NCBI GenBank assembly: GCA_023300255.1
Contig: JALZWC010000911.1
Coordinates: forward strand, 1 to 7,777
Direction of reading: 5' to 3'
From: Saprospiraceae bacterium
GTDB lineage: Bacteria > Bacteroidota > Bacteroidia > Chitinophagales > Saprospiraceae
Length of the DNA: 7,777 nt
Shown in pieces: positions 1-6,433 of this stretch. Every line of letters starts with the position of its first letter. Position 1 is the first letter of the stretch. A model generated the notes under the pieces. It saw only the letters and a program-made list of their open reading frames with translations. It was not told the origin of the DNA and did not search any database. The translations under genes were made by a program, and so were the position numbers.

Positions 1-3000
1 TGCTTGTATAAAGATCGTAAGAAACTGGATATTAATAGACCAATGTATTAATCCAAACGCTTTAGTAGATGCAGATGGCGATGGCTACAAAGGACCAGGG
101 TACAAGAAAATTACTCAAGTAGTAACAGTAGTAGATACAGAAGGACCTGTTATTATGCCATTGAATGGGGTACTTGTAACTGAATTTAATTATAATGTAT
201 CTAATACTACAGTATCGAGTCCTTTATGTCAAGTAGATGAATTGACGCTACCATCTTTTAAGGCAATGGACAATTGTTCAACTGAAGAGTTGCCAGTAAG
301 GGTAAGAGGAACAATAGGATCGCATGTATTAGTAGATGCTATACCTGGTACTTTGACGAATATACCAGTAGGTACGTACACTTTAACCTATTCAGCTGTA
401 GATGGCTGTAAGAATAGAACTACTATGGATGTACAAATAGTGGTTGCAGATAATGGAGGACCAAGGTTGTATTGTTCACCTACCGCAGCAGTAGCATTAA
501 TACGCTCAAATATTGCAGGTAGTAATGAGGGTTCAATAGATTTATGGGCATCAGATATTGCTTGTAACATAGAAAGTTGTAACGAAATAGAAGAGTTAGT
601 GATGGTATTTCCTGCTAGAACAACATTGGGTACTTCACCACCAGATGACGACAGAACTAGTCCAAATAGAACATTTACCTGTGCAAATGTAGGATTAAAC
701 AAGGTAGAAGTTTGGGCTAAAGACATAGCTGGTAATTGGGGATCTCCTATAGTGGTGGAAATTGATGTACAAGATAATGGCTTATGTTCGCCTATGGGTA
801 ATTCATTAGGATTTTCAGCAGAAGTAGGGCCAGGAATGATAAGTGGAATAGTTGATAATAGCAATGGCAATGGACCATATACAGTATCTTGGAGTGGACA
901 GTCTTCAGGTAGTATAGTGACAAGTGGTAGTTATACTATACCATCTCTGTCAGCGGGCACCTATACTTTGGTTGTAACAGATGCGAATGGAAATTCTTCT
1001 TCTCAGACTGTGACAGTGGCAGCAGCACCAGCATGTGATGTAACATTTGCCTTAACAGGAGGAGCGGGTATGATAGATATAATAATGGCGACAGGTAATT
1101 TACCATACTCTATAAGTTGGAGAGGTCCAATGGATGGCGATGCGCAATTGACAAGTGGCAACACATTTAATATACCTTCATTACCAGCAGGTATCTACAC
1201 GGTATTTGTAACAAATCTTACTTGTTCTACTTCTCAAACTGTTACAGTAACAGAAGCACCAGAACCAGCATGTGATGTAACATTTGCATTAACAGGAGGT
1301 GCGGGCACAATAGATATTACAATGGCGACAGGTAATTTACCATACTCTATAAGTTGGAGAGGTCCAATGGATGGCGATGCGCAATTGACAAGTGGCAACA
1401 CATTTAATATACCGTCCTTACCAGCAGGTATCTACACGGTGTTTGTAACAAATCTTACTTGTTCTACTTCTCAGATTGTAACAGTAGAGCCAGTATGTGA
1501 TGTAACATTTGCGGTAACAGGAGGAGCGGGAATGATAGATATAACAATGGCAATGGGTGACTTACCGTATTCTATAAGTTGGAGAGGTCCAACGGATGGA
1601 GATGCACAATTGACAAGTGGCAACACGTTTAATATACCTGCATTAGCGCCAGGTATCTACACGGTATTTGTAACAAATCTTAACTGTTCTTCTTCTCAGA
1701 CGGTGACAGTGTCAACAGCAGTGCCAGTATGCGATGTAACATTTGCCTTAACAGGAGGAGCGGGTATGATAGATATTACAATGGCAATGGGTGACTTACC
1801 GTACTCTATAAGTTGGAGAGGCCCAATGGACGGAGATGCGCAATTGACAAGTGGGAATACGTTTAATATATCTTCCTTACCAGCAGGTATCTACACGGTA
1901 TTTGTAACAAACCTTACTTGTTCTACTTCTCAGACAGTGGAAGTGACGGAAGTAGAGCCAGATTGTGATATTACATTTAATTTAACAGGAGGAGCGGGTA
2001 TGATAGATATAACAATGGCGATGGGTGACTTACCGTACTCTATAAGCTGGAGAGGACCAATAGATGGAGATGCGCAATTGACAATGGGGAATACTTTTAC
2101 TATACCAGGATTAGTTGCAGGTACTTATACGGTATTTGTAATAAATCGTAACTGCTCTTCTTCTCGGACTGTGATAGTGACAGAAACAGACCCAACATGT
2201 GATGTAACATTTGCAGTAACAGGAAGAGCGGATAGGATAGATATAACAATGGCAACAGGAGGTTTACCATACTCTATAAGTTGGAGAGGTCCAATGGATG
2301 GCGATGCGGTATTGACAAGTGGTACTAGTTTTACTACACCTGCATTAGCACCAGGTATCTACACGGTATTTGTAATAAATAGTACCTGTTCTGTTTCTCA
2401 GACTGTTGAAGTATTAGGTGTTTCATGTCCTGTATTATTTACAGCATTATCAACAGCAGGAGCGGAAGTAGGAGTAATTACAGGAACTATAACGGACGGC
2501 TCTCAACCGTATACTATAAGTTGGACTGGAGGAGCTACGGGAGCTTCAGCTTCTCAAATAATTAGTGGAAATAGTTATACAATACCTTCCTTAGTAGCAG
2601 ATAACTACACTGTTACCATAATGGATTCTAATGGTTGTTCTTCTTCTCAAGAAGTTAGAGTATGTCCTACAATAGAGTTTATTGCAACACAAGGAATAGG
2701 AGAAATTAATGTGACAATGGCAAACGTACTTTTACCTGCTACAATAAGTTGGAGTAACTCAGTGCTGGAAGTATCAGATTTCTTCAGATTGACCGTTGGG
2801 AATAGTTATACCATTCCTTCTCTAGAAGCAGGTACTTATACTGTGTTTGTTACAGATGCGAATGGCTGTAACTCTTTTCAAAACATTACGGTAGAAGATT
2901 CAGTAGAAAGAGATGAAGCACGAGATCAAGCAGCAATAAGTGGTACGATCCTTAATGAGACTGGATCATCAGTAGAAAACGTATCGGTTAACTTGGATGG

Positions 3001-4138
3001 TCATAATAGGACTCCAATAGTGACAGGTACTACAGGTAGTTACCAGTTTGCTGTACCAATGCATCAAAATTATACCGTAACGCCAGAGAAGGATATGAAT
3101 CCTTTAAATGGGGTATCAACATTTGATCTAGTATTAATCAGTAAGCACATATTAGGAATTGATCCTTTAGATACACCATACAAGCACATTGCGGCAGACA
3201 TTAATAAGTCTGGAACGATTACTGCTTTTGACATGGTTCAATTGAGACAATTGATTTTAAATGTCAGTGCTGACTTCCCTAATAACGATGCTTGGAGATT
3301 TGTAGATGCGAACTATCAGTTTGCAACTAACAATCCAGAGAATGAATCTTTTGCAGAGATTGCAGCCATCAATGATTTGTCTTCTGATATGGATGCACAT
3401 TTCGTAGCTGTTAAGGTAGGTGATGTTAGTGGAAATGCAGTTGCTAATACTTTGGCTTCTAGCGAAGCAAGAAGCTTTAGTGGAGCGGCGATATTTAGTA
3501 TGGAAGACCAAACATTTGAGAGAGGAGAACTGATTGAGGTAGCATTTAATTTGAAAGAGATCAATCAAGTTCTTGGCTATCAATTTACACTAGACATTGA
3601 TCCTGCAGTTGCTGAAATTGTAGAATTAAAAGAAGGACTAGCTACAGAAGCTAACTTTGGTCTAATGAATGTAGAGCGAGGCCAATTGACAACAAGTTGG
3701 AATCAAACAGAGGAGGCGACTGTAACGGGCGATATGTTTACTTTAGTTATAAAAGCAAATCAAGGAGGACGATTGAGTGAAATAATTCAATTAACTTCTG
3801 CTTTGACAGCTAAAGAAGCTTACAACGATGCAGGACAATTATTAGATGTTGCACTTGAGTTTGGTGCTACGGAGGAAGCTTTCAAGCTTTATCAAAATAC
3901 ACCAAATCCATTTAAGGAGGTAACAACTATTTCATTCGACTTGCCAGCAGCTACTACTGTACAGTTGACAATCTTTGATGTATCTGGAAAATTAATGAAG
4001 TCTATTACTGGCGAATTTAATAAAGGGTACAACGAGGTGCAAATCAACAAATCAGAATTAGCAGAGAATGGCATTTACTTCTACAACTTAGAGACAGCAG
4101 GTCATGTAGCTAAGAAGAGAATGATCTTAATTGACTAA
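1..4138 (+). CDS. Giant surface/secreted adhesin-like protein (HYR/Ig-like, SprB repeats, dockerin, T9SS sorting domain), 5' partial
   Basis: The reading frame is open from the first complete codon at position 2, so the gene begins outside the window; the ATG at 155 is internal, inside a continuous HYR/Ig-like region (before it: KIVRNW, DADGDGYKGPGY, VDTEGP). Modules in order: Ig/HYR-like segments with Cys pairs (to about 784); nine SprB-type repeats of 75-83 residues (785-2899); a carboxypeptidase-regulatory-like beta fold (about 2930-3091); a two-loop dockerin (3092-3265); a lineage-typical AWRFVDA segment; a cohesin-like beta domain (about 3482-3862); and a T9SS type A sorting domain (3881-4135) with YQNTPNPF. 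From family knowledge, such proteins cross the outer membrane through T9SS and are attached to the surface or released; SprB itself is the gliding adhesin of Flavobacterium johnsoniae. A role in adhesion or gliding is inference. No catalytic domain is visible. A strong terminator follows the TAA stop, so nothing downstream is co-transcribed. Confidence 0.93.
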   Translation, partial: ACIKIVRNWILIDQCINPNALVDADGDGYKGPGYKKITQVVTVVDTEGPVIMPLNGVLVTEFNYNVSNTTVSSPLCQVDELTLPSFKAMDNCSTEELPVRVRGTIGSHVLVDAIPGTLTNIPVGTYTLTYSAVDGCKNRTTMDVQIVVADNGGPRLYCSPTAAVALIRSNIAGSNEGSIDLWASDIACNIESCNEIEELVMVFPARTTLGTSPPDDDRTSPNRTFTCANVGLNKVEVWAKDIAGNWGSPIVVEIDVQDNGLCSPMGNSLGFSAEVGPGMISGIVDNSNGNGPYTVSWSGQSSGSIVTSGSYTIPSLSAGTYTLVVTDANGNSSSQTVTVAAAPACDVTFALTGGAGMIDIIMATGNLPYSISWRGPMDGDAQLTSGNTFNIPSLPAGIYTVFVTNLTCSTSQTVTVTEAPEPACDVTFALTGGAGTIDITMATGNLPYSISWRGPMDGDAQLTSGNTFNIPSLPAGIYTVFVTNLTCSTSQIVTVEPVCDVTFAVTGGAGMIDITMAMGDLPYSISWRGPTDGDAQLTSGNTFNIPALAPGIYTVFVTNLNCSSSQTVTVSTAVPVCDVTFALTGGAGMIDITMAMGDLPYSISWRGPMDGDAQLTSGNTFNISSLPAGIYTVFVTNLTCSTSQTVEVTEVEPDCDITFNLTGGAGMIDITMAMGDLPYSISWRGPIDGDAQLTMGNTFTIPGLVAGTYTVFVINRNCSSSRTVIVTETDPTCDVTFAVTGRADRIDITMATGGLPYSISWRGPMDGDAVLTSGTSFTTPALAPGIYTVFVINSTCSVSQTVEVLGVSCPVLFTALSTAGAEVGVITGTITDGSQPYTISWTGGATGASASQIISGNSYTIPSLVADNYTVTIMDSNGCSSSQEVRVCPTIEFIATQGIGEINVTMANVLLPATISWSNSVLEVSDFFRLTVGNSYTIPSLEAGTYTVFVTDANGCNSFQNITVEDSVERDEARDQAAISGTILNETGSSVENVSVNLDGHNRTPIVTGTTGSYQFAVPMHQNYTVTPEKDMNPLNGVSTFDLVLISKHILGIDPLDTPYKHIAADINKSGTITAFDMVQLRQLILNVSADFPNNDAWRFVDANYQFATNNPENESFAEIAAINDLSSDMDAHFVAVKVGDVSGNAVANTLASSEARSFSGAAIFSMEDQTFERGELIEVAFNLKEINQVLGYQFTLDIDPAVAEIVELKEGLATEANFGLMNVERGQLTTSWNQTEEATVTGDMFTLVIKANQGGRLSEIIQLTSALTAKEAYNDAGQLLDVALEFGATEEAFKLYQNTPNPFKEVTTISFDLPAATTVQLTIFDVSGKLMKSITGEFNKGYNEVQINKSELAENGIYFYNLETAGHVAKKRMILID
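1034..2425 (+). repeat. Six near-identical tandem SprB-type repeats (coding, about 234 bp period)
   Basis: Units begin at the codon for Cys at 1034, 1271, 1496, 1730, 1964 and 2198 and end at 2425; they are 75-79 codons long. Each reads C-D-(V/I)-TF, then a G-A-G-M-I-DI-like stretch, then LPYSISWRGP, DGDA, a T-F-P-L segment, G-(I/T)-YTVFV and a second Cys in T/N-C-S. Linkers between units vary (EAPEPA, EP, STAVP, TEVEP, TETDP). More divergent copies flank the array: one at 785-1033, and two at 2426-2662 and 2663-2899. Bases 1084-1176 and 1321-1413 are identical over 93 bp. The array lies wholly in frame inside the adhesin gene and encodes beta-sandwich-like stalk modules. Confidence 0.93.
3092..3265 (+). 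other. Dockerin type I-like domain within the adhesin
   Basis: Two calcium-loop/helix segments are visible. The first reads DMNPLNGVSTFD followed by LVLISKHILGI. The second reads DINKSGTITAFD followed by MVQLRQLILNV. The second has the standard dockerin spacing (D1, N3, S5, G6, D12); the first keeps D1, N3 and D12 but has Gly at 7. From family knowledge, dockerins bind cohesin domains in a calcium-dependent way; in Saprospiria surface proteins this module commonly sits just before the C-terminal part. Confidence 0.8.
3482..3862 (+). other. Cohesin-like beta domain within the adhesin
   Basis: This is a stretch of about 127 residues between the dockerin and the sorting domain. It contains a strand-rich core with GYQFTLDIDP, an LTTSWN segment, MFTLVIKA, and a distal segment ending in LTAKEAYN. 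The order of strands resembles the cohesin/bacterial Ig-like fold, but the assignment rests on pattern only and no interface residues can be named. Another beta-sandwich family remains possible. Confidence 0.5.
3881..4135 (+). other. T9SS type A C-terminal sorting domain within the adhesin
   Basis: The last 85 residues begin FKLYQNTPNPF and continue through TTISFDLP, LTIFDVSGK, a G-Y-N segment, and NGIYFYNL before a basic KKRMILID end. This matches the conserved T9SS sorting signal (Por secretion tail), which the type IX machinery recognises and normally removes during export in Bacteroidota. Confidence 0.93.
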
Positions 4139-4185
4139 ATTTAATTACTAGCTTTATGGTAGAAAATACTATATGCTAAATAAGG

Positions 4186-4221
4186 CCCTCTTAGAAATTT
4201 TTCTAAGAGGGTTTTTTTTTT
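4186..4221 (+). terminator. Strong Rho-independent terminator of the adhesin gene
   Basis: A perfect 11-bp stem, CCCTCTTAGAA (4186-4196) pairing with TTCTAAGAGGG (4201-4211), encloses a 4-base loop and is followed by ten T residues (4212-4221) and a second T tract (4224-4230). It lies 48 bases after the adhesin stop codon. There is no matching A tract on the other side, so it works mainly for plus-strand transcripts. Confidence 0.95.
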
Positions 4222-4231
4222 AGTTTTTTTC

Positions 4232-4502
4232 AAGGAAAAATACTAGCATTTGAATTTGGTTACCAACCTATGTTAAAAACCAGATGAGCATTTTATAAAG
4301 ATAATTGGTAATATCTTTTGTATTAGAGACTGGAGATTGACTTACTAAAGACAGTTGGGTTTTGTTGATTAAAGTGTGTTACACCGCATTTTATAGAGCA
4401 CAATATGTTGATAAGCAATGTTTTGCGTTTTCTGCGAATTCTGCGTGACAATAAATATTGAACAGTCTCTTTTACTAGTTGATATTCGAATTCTTTCCTT
4501 GC
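4232..4502. other. Intergenic spacer between convergent genes, no gene seen
   Basis: No frame with coding character was found on either strand. A 7-bp inverted repeat (AAAGATA at 4297-4303, TATCTTT at 4312-4318, 8-base loop) is the only hairpin candidate near the end of the minus-strand operon, and it is weak. TTCTGCG occurs twice with 9-base spacing (4430-4436 and 4439-4445). No clear terminator for the minus-strand operon can be identified. Confidence 0.6.
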
Positions 4503-5021
4503 TTATCCATCATTTCGAATCCCATTCTCTTTAATATAATGCCCTTTAATCAACTCTTCTATAGTAGCTATTCTAATAGACAAAACAGCTCCTTTAAAAT
4601 GTAGTGCCTTATCGACCATAGCGTGATTAAAGTCAACCTGAATAAATTCTGAGGTGATGTCAATAATCTTACCATTATGATTTAAGCCTTCATCATCCAT
4701 TAAATTAACAAGATTGCCAATTTTGATATAATCATCTGGTACGTCGCTTGCTCGCTTAAAATCTTCTGGATTTATTTTTAAAATATTTAAGGCATTAGAT
4801 CTCCCATAAGCTTGGTCTATAGATAAGATAAAATCAAAGCTATCGTCTTCTTTTAGTCCAGCTAAATTTTCTTCAAAACTCGCTAATAATTTTCCTGTTC
4901 CAAAAAGAGCGGTAAAAGGATATCGGGAATCCATACGTTCCAATAATTCCCCATCGCCATTTGTTTCTCTTAGTTCATAGACGATAGTAACTACTTTATC
5001 TTCTTCAATTATTAATTTCAT
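4503..5021 (-). CDS. SlyD-like FKBP-type peptidyl-prolyl cis-trans isomerase
   Basis: This 172-residue protein is most likely a cytoplasmic folding helper: it has no signal peptide or membrane segment. The FKBP frame is visible at residues 9-17 (KVVTIVYEL), 22-27 (GDGELL), 39-55 (LFGTGK, then FEENLAG), 69-73 (DQAYG), an insert-in-flap-like part at about 80-128, and 129-142 (VDFNH, then ALHF), closing with IRIATIEELIKGH at 149-161. These follow the order and spacing of SlyD. The SlyD signature NHPLAGK is altered to NHAMVDK, and the His-rich nickel-binding tail of Escherichia coli SlyD is absent, so isomerase or metal functions may differ. Its ATG overlaps the TGA of the upstream gene (ATGA), and no Shine-Dalgarno is present, which suggests translational coupling. 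Family assignment is firm; the substrate is unknown, and the upstream protein is a plausible client by inference. Confidence 0.88.
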   Translation of the reverse strand: MKLIIEEDKVVTIVYELRETNGDGELLERMDSRYPFTALFGTGKLLASFEENLAGLKEDDSFDFILSIDQAYGRSNALNILKINPEDFKRASDVPDDYIKIGNLVNLMDDEGLNHNGKIIDITSEFIQVDFNHAMVDKALHFKGAVLSIRIATIEELIKGHYIKENGIRNDG

Positions 5022-6316
5022 AAATACTTATCAAGTTGAGTAATGATTTGTTTATCTAAATCACTTTTGTTTAAATAAAACGCTTTATTGTTTTTTAATA
5101 ACTTATCTAATTTTTTATTCTTCTTCCAAAGTAAAACCTTTCCATTTAAAACATTTGTACCATAATAGATAAGCAGATGCCCTAGAAACAGATCTCTTTC
5201 TAAGGGTTGAACTTGTATAGAGAATTGGGAATGGTTCTCTTCTTTATCTCTAAACTCAGACACTAAGTGATTCTCCGTCCTATTCATCCTTCCTATTCCA
5301 TTGAAATTGGTGTTATTGATTTTTAGTTTTATTTCTCCTAGTTCATTAATGACTTGAAAGTATAATGGAATTAGATAGTTATTGTTGTCAAGATAAAAAC
5401 CTAAATAATCCCCTATTAGGAAATTGATGATTTCGATTCTATTAATAGAGGTAGATAAATCGGAATCTTTATTTGGCAAATTACCATTTACTTCCAAACG
5501 TTGTGAATATAGATGATAGTAAAAAACTGGATTAATAGCTTTACTAATTACCTGTTGCTGTTGTGTTGCGGCATCGGATACTTGTTCTAAAACCATTTTG
5601 CCTATCACCGGATTATTACTCTTATCAAAGCCACAATAAGCCCCTAATAATACAGGTTTATTCTGCATCATATTCCCGTAAAATAAATTTACAAAACACT
5701 CTTTACCTACACTTGAGTTGTCCTTGCTGAAGTAAAAGGATAAAGCGCTGCCTCCTGTAGAAGTACATTTCCCATAATAGGTATAAAAGTTAGCCTTATT
5801 ATTCCCTTCCCAATTTCTAATCTCCCAAGTAGCGGTCTTTAGGTTGAAAATAGTGAACTTAGATTTTACATATAATTGTTTGTCGATCACATAGTAGCCA
5901 ACATAATAGAGTACATCAATCGTTTTATCGGTCTCTTCAAAATGATTTTTTTCTTTGTGCCTAATTTCATCACTAATATAAGGAGAGTTCTTTAAGTAGT
6001 GACTATAATTATCATATCCAACCGCTAAAATTAAAAGAGATAAGTAATCTTTTCTTAGTCTTACATAATTGCTTTTTCCTTTTTCAATTTCCTTTATTTT
6101 ATTATAAATATACTTTCCATTAATCTGTTGACCGGTTACTTTTGAAATAAATCCTTTTAGGTTCGGTAGTTTTTCATCATAACTACTAAAACCATATAAT
6201 TGAAAAACGGTTAAAGTTTTTACCTCCAGTGAATACTGTTTGGTGAATATGGCTAAAAGCTCTTTATGTAAACTTAAAAATAACTCAAATGATACTTGAA
6301 CTCCTTTAGTATTCAT
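5018..6316 (-). CDS. Conserved-looking protein of unknown function with two similar beta-rich halves
   Basis: I do not recognise this 432-residue protein as a named family. No signal peptide or membrane helix is apparent, so it is probably cytoplasmic. Residues 1-110 are predicted mostly helical and include GKYIYNKIKEIEKG and LRKDYLSLLILAVGY, a layout that resembles a winged or helix-turn-helix regulator start but is not proof of one. Residues about 134-245 and 297-399 look like two copies of one beta-rich module: each begins with a Y-x-G-(Y/F)-Y motif (YVGYY, YLGFY), passes through an N-rich middle, and ends with (L/F)LG plus GK-(M/V)-(V/L)-L. The C-terminus is Lys-rich (403-432). It is first in a two-gene operon and its stop overlaps the start of the SlyD-like gene by four bases. 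The ATG at 6316 is the only early Met and is preceded by A+T-rich, divergent promoter DNA. Coding status is well supported; function is open. Confidence 0.85.
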   Translation of the reverse strand: MNTKGVQVSFELFLSLHKELLAIFTKQYSLEVKTLTVFQLYGFSSYDEKLPNLKGFISKVTGQQINGKYIYNKIKEIEKGKSNYVRLRKDYLSLLILAVGYDNYSHYLKNSPYISDEIRHKEKNHFEETDKTIDVLYYVGYYVIDKQLYVKSKFTIFNLKTATWEIRNWEGNNKANFYTYYGKCTSTGGSALSFYFSKDNSSVGKECFVNLFYGNMMQNKPVLLGAYCGFDKSNNPVIGKMVLEQVSDAATQQQQVISKAINPVFYYHLYSQRLEVNGNLPNKDSDLSTSINRIEIINFLIGDYLGFYLDNNNYLIPLYFQVINELGEIKLKINNTNFNGIGRMNRTENHLVSEFRDKEENHSQFSIQVQPLERDLFLGHLLIYYGTNVLNGKVLLWKKNKKLDKLLKNNKAFYLNKSDLDKQIITQLDKYL

Positions 6317-6332
6317 GTTCTAAAATTATTTT

Positions 6333-6390
6333 ATTCCATTTAAATTCCTAAAATGTAAATTTATGATAAAATGAATAGGAATACAGGAAT
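6333..6390. promoter_or_regulatory. Symmetric ATTCC/GGAAT motif cluster in the divergent promoter region
   Basis: Between the minus-strand operon and proline dehydrogenase lie ATTCCAT (6333-6339), ATTCCTA (6344-6350), TAGGAAT (6376-6382) and CAGGAAT (6384-6390). The inner pair is a perfect 7-bp inverted repeat, and the outer pair is nearly centred on the same axis. Such nested symmetry suits an operator for a dimeric or tetrameric regulator acting on both divergent genes. This is inference; in A+T-rich DNA some of the matches could be chance. Confidence 0.35.
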
Positions 6391-6407
6391 AAATTAATTT
6401 TAGCTAT

Positions 6408-6415
6408 TAATTTTG
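6408..6415 (+). promoter_or_regulatory. Candidate -7 promoter element (TAnnTTTG) for proline dehydrogenase
   Basis: TAATTTTG fits the Bacteroidota primary sigma factor -7 consensus TAnnTTTG exactly and would place the transcript start roughly 12 bases before the ATG at 6434. No convincing TTTG/TTG -33 element lies at the expected spacing, so the promoter is only tentative. The leader contains no Shine-Dalgarno, as is common in this phylum. Confidence 0.35.
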
Positions 6416-6433
6416 ATTCTAAAATAGCTTAAA

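Noticed and set aside
155..157. ATG at 155 as the start of the large adhesin
   Set aside because: The same frame is open and codes for typical HYR/Ig-like sequence back to position 2, so this Met is internal and the true start is outside the window.
388..870. Minus-strand open frame of 160 codons opposite the adhesin
   Set aside because: It lies wholly inside a well-supported gene on the other strand and its translation shows no recognisable domain; it is a shadow.
1034..2425. Regular repeats considered as a CRISPR array
   Set aside because: The period is about 234 bases, there are no unique spacers, and the repeats are in-frame protein modules.
3257..3583. Minus-strand open frames (3257-3583 and 3316-3564) opposite the dockerin/cohesin-like region
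   Set aside because: They overlap each other in different frames and lie opposite conserved domains; neither looks like a protein.
3892..4074. Minus-strand 60-codon frame opposite the T9SS sorting domain
   Set aside because: The plus-strand reading is a clear sorting domain; the antisense frame is a by-product.
4297..4318. Inverted repeat as a terminator for the minus-strand operon
   Set aside because: The stem is only 7 bp and mostly A+T, about 185 bases past the stop, with no clear T tract in the minus-strand direction.
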